A stretch of DNA of 18,686 bases from Candidatus Poribacteria bacterium (lineage in GTDB: Bacteria > Poribacteria > DTPJ01 > WJIO01): NCBI GenBank assembly GCA_014730235.1, contig WJIO01000227.1, forward strand, positions 1 to 18,686. The letters run 5' to 3'. Shown in pieces: positions 8,357 to 13,856 of this stretch. The position numbers were made by a program, and so were the translations under genes. The notes under the pieces were generated by a model. It saw only the letters and a program-made list of their open reading frames with translations. It made no database searches and was not told where the DNA came from. The first letter of the stretch is position 1. Every line of letters starts with the position of its first letter.

Positions 8357-9348
8357 GCCTGATCGCTGCTCCTTATTATGTAGATATATTCCAACAGGGG
8401 TTCAAGTATGTTTTTTATATTCTCCGGATTCATGGATGGATGAAACCAGAAATGACATATAGTTCCAGTATTTAAGGCTGTTTTAACATATTTTTTCAGT
8501 ATATTGAGCCAGTATTCATTACTCCAATTTAGAGGAGGTTTTTCCAGACATATACCACCGGGTATTTGCCATATTCCAAGTTTATCGCGCCGGGGATAAT
8601 CAAGCTCGTAACCGGTATTTAGCCTGTATGACTTAATGCCTGCGTTTTTTAATTCCTGTATGTTTCCGACTATATTTCCGGGGAATACGAAGGAACGGAG
8701 TTTTATATTTTGAGATTCTGCGGCTTTTTTGCAGGCCTCCAATTCGCTTTCTGCCACTTCCGAAGGGCAAACTTTTTCGGACATGTTTATATGGGAAAAG
8801 GTGTGACATGCGATCTCATGTTTGACCGGAGAATCTGTGATTTGTCTTATTAGATCTGGTGCGTACCATTCAGGCGCGGATTTATGATCTGATGTGGGAT
8901 CTGAGTCGAACCAGTCGTCGGATTTATATTGCCAAAATTCGTTTGTGAAGTATGGGAGTCTTAGGATTTCCGGATGTATTAATCCATTTTTTTTCCGGCA
9001 TTTATCCAGAAAAAGATGACCTATAGTTGCCCAGGTTACGGGTATTTCGTATTTATGGAACATATGCATAATCTCCGGGAAATTTTCCCGAGTTTGCTGG
9101 GCCTGGTTTTTGGCGTGGGATATGGGATCTGCTTGTCCCTTTGCATGATTCCATCCCCATGCTAGTTCAAGATCGGCTGATATTATTATACATGACCTGA
9201 ATAAGAAAGGGTAAATACTACCCGGCTTTTTTTGATGATAAAAATCGGGATTTACCCTGGGTTTCAACCCCAGAGAATACTTGGTACGGCTTATGAGGGA
9301 TTGACCGCCGGTTCCTAATAGATTATATATTTTTTTATTAATTTTCAT
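8263..9348 (-). CDS. Polysaccharide deacetylase (NodB homology, CE4-like)
   Basis: This 361-residue protein shows the NodB fold motifs in order. SADLELAWGW (57-66) is a variant of motif 1, where D59 and E61 stand for the usual Asp pair. EIPVTWATIGHLF (101-113) matches the strand ending in FFVVG-like residues. CHTFSHI (181-187) is the H-x3-H metal motif with H182 and H186. RSFVFPGN (208-215) is motif 3, and ICHFWFHP (297-304) carries the late catalytic-type His. CE4 enzymes remove N- or O-acetyl groups from glycans using a divalent metal. I see no clear signal peptide, so it may act in the cytoplasm or on a membrane-bound intermediate. An in-frame stop lies two codons upstream of ATG 9346-9348, so the N-terminus cannot extend further. 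Related deacetylases occur in exosortase-associated exopolysaccharide loci. Its last 94 nt overlap the ATP-grasp gene. Confidence 0.88.
   Translation of the reverse strand: MKINKKIYNLLGTGGQSLISRTKYSLGLKPRVNPDFYHQKKPGSIYPFLFRSCIIISADLELAWGWNHAKGQADPISHAKNQAQQTRENFPEIMHMFHKYEIPVTWATIGHLFLDKCRKKNGLIHPEILRLPYFTNEFWQYKSDDWFDSDPTSDHKSAPEWYAPDLIRQITDSPVKHEIACHTFSHINMSEKVCPSEVAESELEACKKAAESQNIKLRSFVFPGNIVGNIQELKNAGIKSYRLNTGYELDYPRRDKLGIWQIPGGICLEKPPLNWSNEYWLNILKKYVKTALNTGTICHFWFHPSMNPENIKNILEPLLEYIYIIRSSDQAWITTMSSLTEWLDQRTEEQTDTKKQTLLLC
8369..8374 (-). promoter_or_regulatory. Ribosome binding site inside the deacetylase gene
   Basis: AAGGAG on the minus strand lies 12 nt before ATG 8354-8356 of the ATP-grasp gene and inside the coding region of the polysaccharide deacetylase. 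The spacing is rather long. It is the best support for the 94-nt gene overlap being real. Confidence 0.45.
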
Positions 9349-9419
9349 TTTTTAAGAAGCTTTTCTTTGTGCTGGAAATCCACTTTAATCCGAATGGTGC
9401 TGACTTAATGAAATTTCCC

Positions 9420-10661
9420 TTAATCCTTTATGAAAGGGGGAATAGAGTTTTGACTTTTGGAAAAGTTAAATTGAGATTCTTCATGCTGTCTTGTTAGCTG
9501 GTTGTATATATCAATAGTCATTTCGGATATTTTATCCCATGAAAACTGGTTTTGATTTTTTTGTTTAATATAACCGGACATTTTTTGTATTTTCCGGGGT
9601 TCTGATAGAAGGCTTATAATGGCATTTGCCAGGGCAAATGGTTGTTCTGGTGGAACCAACAGGCCTGTTTTGCCGTTATCAATAAATTCCGGGAGACCAC
9701 CTACACATGTTGCTATTACAGGTTTCTGGAACGCGTAGGCTGTCATCATTACACCGCTCTGGGTTGCGTCGGTGTAGGGCATGGCTGCGACGCTGGCCCT
9801 CTGGAATAACTGACATAAAAGGGAATTTGGTATATATTCCAGATATGTTTCAAATTTGCCACCGTTTTGTAGTGAGGGAAATTCAGGCACTTTGTAATCC
9901 TGAATTGGGTTACCTGCTATTATGAATTTTACACTTGGTACTTTACGTGCCACTACAGGAGCAGCTTTCAACAATGTCTCCAGGCCTTTGTATGGTGAAA
10001 TGCGACCAAAAAACAATATTGTATTATTTTCCGCATGCAAATCATGGGTTTTCCATCGGTTGAATATATCCATTATTCCCAGGGGGATTACAGATGATTT
10101 TTTGTCCTTTATGTCAACAGGGAAGACATTTTTACAGTAATCGCTGTGAAATATTATGTGTTGTGAATGACGAGTAAAGAACTCTTTGATCTGCTGTGAC
10201 CTGCCTTTTCCCTCGCCGGAATGGGCTTCAGCATCGTGTATGCTTAGAATTTTTGCGCTTTTTCGTGATAATAACGGAATAATAAGGCTTTTACTGCTGG
10301 CATCGTCGAAATGTATTACGTCAGGATTTATCTTTCGTATCCTTGATGCGAGTTTCAGGGCTACCCTTATATTAGAAAGGCTGTGCCAACGAGGATGGTT
10401 GTATACTGCCAGATGAAAGCCTGCCAGCTTTGTAAAATAATCGTGTATAACTTCCGGGGAGTATTCCTGTATTTCATCTATGCTTAATGTTATGACTCCG
10501 GCTTCAAGGTATTCGGGCGGCTGGAATACGGAACTATTCCATCCCTGAGGTGAAAGCTCAAGGATGACATGGAGTTCCAGCAATTCTTTTTTCGCCAGTT
10601 CCCTTATCAAGGGTAATGCTGTGTCTATGAAGCATGGTCGTGTATAGTAAATTACTCGCAT
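9420..10661 (-). CDS. Glycosyltransferase family 4 without the classical E-x7-E motif
   Basis: From ATG 10659-10661 the protein has 413 residues and begins MRVIYYTRPCFIDTALPLIREL, a normal GT-B N-terminus. The donor half starts at NTILFFGRISPYKGLETLLKA, the GRISPYKG turn being typical of GT4. The segment that normally carries E-x7-E reads MPYTDATQSGVMMTAYAF, with no Glu at either position, followed by KPVIATCVGGLPEFIDNGKTG. This TQSGV variant is seen in a subgroup of GT4 enzymes. The frame stays open upstream, past a TTG at 10880, without any ATG. I chose the ATG because family similarity begins there, although only a weak GGA precedes it. The gene follows a roughly 520-nt gap, so it may start its own transcription unit. 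The preceding deduced 73 residues are rich in His and Lys and look unlike a GT domain. Confidence 0.85.
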   Translation of the reverse strand: MRVIYYTRPCFIDTALPLIRELAKKELLELHVILELSPQGWNSSVFQPPEYLEAGVITLSIDEIQEYSPEVIHDYFTKLAGFHLAVYNHPRWHSLSNIRVALKLASRIRKINPDVIHFDDASSKSLIIPLLSRKSAKILSIHDAEAHSGEGKGRSQQIKEFFTRHSQHIIFHSDYCKNVFPVDIKDKKSSVIPLGIMDIFNRWKTHDLHAENNTILFFGRISPYKGLETLLKAAPVVARKVPSVKFIIAGNPIQDYKVPEFPSLQNGGKFETYLEYIPNSLLCQLFQRASVAAMPYTDATQSGVMMTAYAFQKPVIATCVGGLPEFIDNGKTGLLVPPEQPFALANAIISLLSEPRKIQKMSGYIKQKNQNQFSWDKISEMTIDIYNQLTRQHEESQFNFSKSQNSIPPFIKD

Positions 10662-10892
10662 TTTTTGTAATCCATTAATTTTTATTGCTTGTGATGGTTT
10701 GAAAGATACCCCTTGCCTTTTTGAGGGTGTAAGTTTTAGACCTATGTTGGTTTTTATATTATGCAGGATAGATGCCAAGAGTCGGTGCTTTTTTATGATC
10801 CTGTAAATGCTTGAAAAATGATGGGTGTTCTGTTGTTGATGGTGTTTGATGGGATGGTTTATTTGTGAAGCAAAACGCAACCGAGGGATAAG

Positions 10893-10898
10893 ATTATA
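10893..10898 (-). promoter_or_regulatory. Possible -10 box (TATAAT) of an internal promoter
   Basis: The minus strand reads TATAAT here. No good -35 hexamer is found 16 to 18 nt upstream, where the edge of the 40-bp palindrome lies, so if this is a promoter it may need an activator. Transcription would start near 10886 and give a leader of about 225 nt before the glycosyltransferase ATG. An AT-rich region easily yields such a hexamer by chance. Confidence 0.25.
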
Positions 10899-10918
10899 AA
10901 TGGCACACGAATTTGAAG

Positions 10919-10958
10919 GCTTTTCACGGATCGAATATATATTCGATCCGTGAAAAGC
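10919..10958. repeat. Perfect 40-bp palindrome
   Basis: The left arm is GCTTTTCACGGATCGAATAT and the right arm is its exact reverse complement, with no spacer, so all 20 base pairs match. As RNA it would form a long stem with a tiny AT-rich loop. Neither flank has a T run, which argues against a simple intrinsic terminator. It lies just upstream of a TATAAT on the minus strand, so it could be an operator, a processing or termination structure, or a remnant of a small mobile element. Confidence 0.85.
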
Positions 10959-11050
10959 GTTGGTGATATGGGATTAGGTTTTTTGATAATATGATATATG
11001 TTTTATGCTTATGATAATATTAATAGGTGTTTAGCGTTTCCAATTCTCCA

Positions 11051-11076
11051 AAATCCCCCTTTGGGAAGGGGGATTT
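11051..11076. repeat. GC-rich hairpin with 11-bp perfect stem
   Basis: The arms AAATCCCCCTT and AAGGGGGATTT flank a 4-nt loop (TGGG). It lies about 105 nt after the DegT-family stop. No long T tract follows on the minus strand, so it is at best a weak terminator. In composition it resembles dispersed intergenic hairpins of the CCCCCTT/AAGGGGG type that I recall from many environmental bacterial genomes; this is from memory and not checked. Confidence 0.6.
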
Positions 11077-11180
11077 GTAGAACTTTTGTAGCAATGTTTT
11101 ACAACTTTATGTAGTATTTATACTGTTTTGCAGAGGATGAATATGTGTGCAATTTGCAACATGGGATATGATGCAACATT

Positions 11181-12311
11181 TTATACATGGGTCAGGCTTG
11201 CTGTTATTATGTAATTTGTGACGGCATGGATAACCTGATCCGCTTCTTCGTTTGTCATTTCAGAATACAGGGGCAGAGTCAGGATCTCTTTCCAAAGACG
11301 GTCTGTTACATTTAATTCACCCCGGGTATACTGGCGGAAGAATGGCTGTGTGTGATTGGCTATGTAATGAACACCTGAGCCGACTTCCTTTTCCTTGAGA
11401 AAATCCATCATGTCGTCGCGCATTCCGGGAACACGTATTATGTATGTAAAAGGTGCGGTTTCGCTGTAATCTATATCCAAGGTATAAATTCCATCTGTGG
11501 ACTGGAAGGCCGTATCATATCTTCGGCATATTTCCCTGCGTCTTGTTATAAATTTGTCTACCTTTTTCATCTGTTCCAGGCCGATGGCTGCGTTTATATT
11601 ACTCATGTGGTATCGGAAGCCGTGAGATACTACCTCGTAGAACCAACCCCGTTCGTTACGGTATCTGCGCCATGTTTCCTTGTCAATTCCCAGTATGCGC
11701 TTTTGCCTTATCTTTTCGGCTACTTCGTCATCATCCAGGGCTACTGCGCCGCCTTCGCCGCAGGTTATTATTTTAATAGGGTCAAAGCTAAAGCATGTGG
11801 CATGACCAAAGCTGCCTATTTTGCGTCCTTTGTATTTAGAACCGAAGGCATGGGCGGCATCCTCGATAATCACGAGGTTATGCTCTTCGGCCAGGGCCAT
11901 GAGGGAATCCATATCACATGGTTTTCCGCAGTAATGGACGGGCATTATGGCCTTTGTCTTTGATGTTATCCGTCGCTTTATGTCTTTGATGTCAACAAGC
12001 AAATCCTTTTCGTTTACATCGCAGAAAACCGGTGTTGCTCCTGTGGATATTATAGCCTGTATGGATGCGGCGTAGGTCAGGGATGGCACTATAACCTCAT
12101 GGCCATGACCGATCCCGTAGCCATCTAAGGCTATGTGGAGGGCTGATGTGCCGGTGTTTACAGCTATAATGTTCTTTGCGCCGATGTATTCCTCTAGGGC
12201 TGCCTCGAAGTCTTTTGTAACAGAACCCATACCGAGCCATCCGGTTTCCATTACCGCTTCAATGGCTGATAATTCTTCTTTTCCTGTTGATGGTTTTGAT
12301 GTTGGTATCAT
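11181..12311 (-). CDS. DegT/DnrJ/EryC1/StrS-family sugar aminotransferase
   Basis: This 376-residue, PLP-dependent aminotransferase has all the usual family landmarks. NTGTSALHIAL (52-62) binds the cofactor phosphate, PSLTYAAS (76-83) is the N-terminal turn, and IIEDAAHAFGS (148-158) carries the Asp that contacts the pyridine ring. FSFDPIKIITCGEGG (174-188) carries the cofactor lysine K180. GFRYHMSNINAAIGLEQ (231-247) is the conserved substrate-side segment. The family transfers an amino group from glutamate or glutamine to a keto-sugar nucleotide, making amino sugars such as 4-amino-4,6-dideoxy or 3-amino sugars. That would supply the amine that other enzymes in the locus could acylate. GGAGG five nt before ATG 12309-12311 gives a firm start. 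The partner dehydratase or oxidase is not in the window, so the exact sugar stays open. Confidence 0.92.
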   Translation of the reverse strand: MIPTSKPSTGKEELSAIEAVMETGWLGMGSVTKDFEAALEEYIGAKNIIAVNTGTSALHIALDGYGIGHGHEVIVPSLTYAASIQAIISTGATPVFCDVNEKDLLVDIKDIKRRITSKTKAIMPVHYCGKPCDMDSLMALAEEHNLVIIEDAAHAFGSKYKGRKIGSFGHATCFSFDPIKIITCGEGGAVALDDDEVAEKIRQKRILGIDKETWRRYRNERGWFYEVVSHGFRYHMSNINAAIGLEQMKKVDKFITRRREICRRYDTAFQSTDGIYTLDIDYSETAPFTYIIRVPGMRDDMMDFLKEKEVGSGVHYIANHTQPFFRQYTRGELNVTDRLWKEILTLPLYSEMTNEEADQVIHAVTNYIITASLTHV

Positions 12312-12316
12312 TTTTT

Positions 12317-12321
12317 CCTCC
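12317..12321 (-). promoter_or_regulatory. Ribosome binding site of the DegT-family gene
   Basis: GGAGG on the minus strand, five nt before ATG 12309-12311. It contrasts with the flippase and polymerase genes just upstream, whose starts lack a visible site. Confidence 0.7.
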
Positions 12322-12327
12322 GTGAAT

Positions 12328-12383
12328 AGTGATCGGTGTTTAGGAAACTGAAATAAGTTTACGGATCACTGATTACTGATCAA
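12328..12383. repeat. Degenerate 7-nt-period repeat at flippase/aminotransferase junction
   Basis: On the plus strand 12363-12390 reads as heptamers GGATCAC, TGATTAC, TGATCAA, TAATAAC. A short inverted counterpart, AGTGATC, lies at 12328-12334, opposite GATCACT at 12364-12370. The block includes the flippase stop codon and encodes its final Ile-Ser-Asn-Gln. Fourteen nt (12364-12377) are identical to the block at 13836-13849. Confidence 0.55.
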
Positions 12384-13823
12384 TAATAACTTTTTGGGTG
12401 CCAGGGTTTTTAGCTTTTGTATATCCTCTGGCGATAGTGTTTTCAGAATTTTGTTGACCAATATGTATAATGGCGGCGCTATGGCGAAGCTTGCCACCAG
12501 GAAATTTATATGCTGCGATAAAAAATATGTTGCTATACCCATAACCAGGCTTGCTGTGGATATTTTTGCAACCCAGACCAGGGGATATGATATTTTCAGT
12601 TTTCGGAACAGGTAAAAGGCGTAGACGAAGAAGCTTATTGCATTTCCGGCTACTACTGCCCAACATGCTCCGTTTGTTCCCCATACAGGTATTGCTAAAT
12701 AACCTGCAATTCCCACACCTATCAGGGCAGAGCCGAAGAATATGGCGCTTAATGTCTGATGTCCCATTGCTACCATTGCTGGTCCCATGATATATCCCAC
12801 GCTGTTGAGGAGGCTTAAAGACAGGATTCGCAGGGCGCTACCGGCTGTATCGAATTGTTGGCCGTAAATCAACCTTATTACATAAGGTGCTATCACCCAT
12901 AGGCCTACACCCATGGGAACGGTAATGGCGAACATGTATTTATAGGCCCTGAGAAACATGCTTCTGAATCGCTCAATGGAGGTGGCATAGACGCTGGAAA
13001 AAGCCGGGAAGATGGCGTGGAAAAGCATTTCCGGCACTATGAAAATCATGGTGTAAATTCTATGGGCTGCGGCGAAGTTTCCTACTATCGCGTCGTCGCT
13101 TGTTAGATGGCGCAGCAGGAGTATTATGAGATTTGCGTATATGACCGAGATCATCATCAGAGCGGCGAAGGGGATGGATTTTACCAATAATTTTGGTGCT
13201 GATATTATCTTTTCCGATACCTGATTAACCTTCCTGGTTATTCTGCCTGTGAGGTATGCGTTGATGATAACCGGCAGCAGGGATGCGGACATAAGAACCA
13301 CCAGTATTATGGGGAAAGATAAACCCATCTTAACGGCAATTACGCCGCCTACTAAGGCTATGACAGCCCTGAGAGAACGGGTTAAGGAATCGTATCCCAT
13401 GGCCTGATAGGCATGGAGCATTGATATGAATATTGAACCGAAGGAACTTACCAGGTACGAGGCCATGACAACGCTGGCGATCAACAATCTTTGTCTTTCC
13501 CAATCGCTGTTGAATCCGTATATTATGAATATACCTACAGCTATAACCGCAAGGAATATTTTTAAGGTTAATATCTTTTTAAGATAGCTTTTTCCTGCGG
13601 ATGGTTTTTGGGCTACATCCCTTATAAGCAGTTGATCAAAGCCGAAGTTGACCAGAAGAACGATAATGGCAGCCAGGGACTGGGCATGGGCGTAGACTCC
13701 GTAGATTTCTGGGCCTATATAACGGGCCAGAACTGCTGTCCATAATATGCCTGAAGCCAGTACGGTAAAGCGTCCTATGGAAAGGAATATTGTGTTTTTT
13801 AAGATTTTTGTTCCAGTATTCAT
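12366..13823 (-). CDS. Wzx-like oligosaccharide flippase (MOP superfamily)
   Basis: From ATG 13821-13823 this is a 485-residue, very hydrophobic protein with about 12 to 14 membrane segments. Its N-terminus ILKNTIFLSIGRFTVLASG leads to VLARYIGPEIYGVYAHAQSL, the typical first two helices of polysaccharide flippases (RfbX/Wzx, MVF-like). The FDQLLIRDVAQ turn is also characteristic. Wzx proteins move undecaprenyl-diphosphate-linked repeat units from the cytoplasmic to the outer face of the inner membrane. The frame could begin six codons earlier at GTG 13839-13841, which overlaps the upstream stop as GTGA. Neither start has a clear ribosome site, so translation probably depends on the upstream gene. 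It sits directly after the polymerase/ligase gene, the classical Wzx/Wzy pairing. The last residues Ser-Asn-Gln are encoded by a heptamer-type repeat and probably carry no function. Confidence 0.9.
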   Translation of the reverse strand: MNTGTKILKNTIFLSIGRFTVLASGILWTAVLARYIGPEIYGVYAHAQSLAAIIVLLVNFGFDQLLIRDVAQKPSAGKSYLKKILTLKIFLAVIAVGIFIIYGFNSDWERQRLLIASVVMASYLVSSFGSIFISMLHAYQAMGYDSLTRSLRAVIALVGGVIAVKMGLSFPIILVVLMSASLLPVIINAYLTGRITRKVNQVSEKIISAPKLLVKSIPFAALMMISVIYANLIILLLRHLTSDDAIVGNFAAAHRIYTMIFIVPEMLFHAIFPAFSSVYATSIERFRSMFLRAYKYMFAITVPMGVGLWVIAPYVIRLIYGQQFDTAGSALRILSLSLLNSVGYIMGPAMVAMGHQTLSAIFFGSALIGVGIAGYLAIPVWGTNGACWAVVAGNAISFFVYAFYLFRKLKISYPLVWVAKISTASLVMGIATYFLSQHINFLVASFAIAPPLYILVNKILKTLSPEDIQKLKTLAPKKLLLISNQ

Positions 13824-13828
13824 TTGGT

Positions 13829-13856
13829 TACCAGTGATCACTGATTACTATTTACT
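13829..13856. repeat. Degenerate 7-nt-period repeat at polymerase/flippase junction
   Basis: On the plus strand the block reads TTACCAG, TGATCAC, TGATTAC, TATTTAC as heptamers. It covers the stop codon of the polymerase-like gene, encodes its last codons (Val-Asn-Ser-Asn-Gln) and includes the possible GTG start of the flippase. It shares 14 identical nt with the block at 12364-12377 in the same orientation. Confidence 0.55.

Larger units (their letters stand above)
10662..11180. other. Longest gap in the window, candidate regulatory region
   Basis: About 520 nt separate the DegT-family gene from the next glycosyltransferase start. I find no convincing gene on either strand. The glycosyltransferase frame is open on the minus strand from about 10973 down to its ATG, but it contains no ATG and reads through the palindrome, so I treat it as a leader. 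The gap holds a perfect 40-bp palindrome, a GC-rich hairpin, an isolated TATAAT and, just past the DegT stop, an 8-bp direct repeat TGCAACAT at 11155-11162 and 11172-11179. The stretch from about 10960 to 11040 is very AT-rich. It is the only place inside the window where a separate promoter or terminator is likely. Confidence 0.5.

Noticed and set aside
9349-9419. A 25- to 28-codon minus-strand frame reading NFIKSAPFGLKWISSTKKSF between the GT4 and deacetylase genes
   Set aside because: It has no ATG, GTG or TTG start (only ATT after a purine run), is very short and ends inside the first codons of the deacetylase gene. It looks like chance or a remnant.
10662-10880. Extending the GT4 protein to the TTG at 10880
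   Set aside because: No ribosome site precedes this TTG, and the added 73 residues do not resemble the start of a GT-B domain, which fits the ATG at 10661. It is kept as an open question in the findings.
10919-10958. The palindrome as an intrinsic transcription terminator
   Set aside because: Stem strength is sufficient, but neither side has a run of T residues, so a standard Rho-independent terminator is not supported.
11607-11963. A 118-codon plus-strand open frame within the aminotransferase gene
   Set aside because: It lies wholly opposite a gene with all DegT-family motifs and its protein has no recognisable domain. It is a shadow of the real gene, as are the other plus-strand frames.
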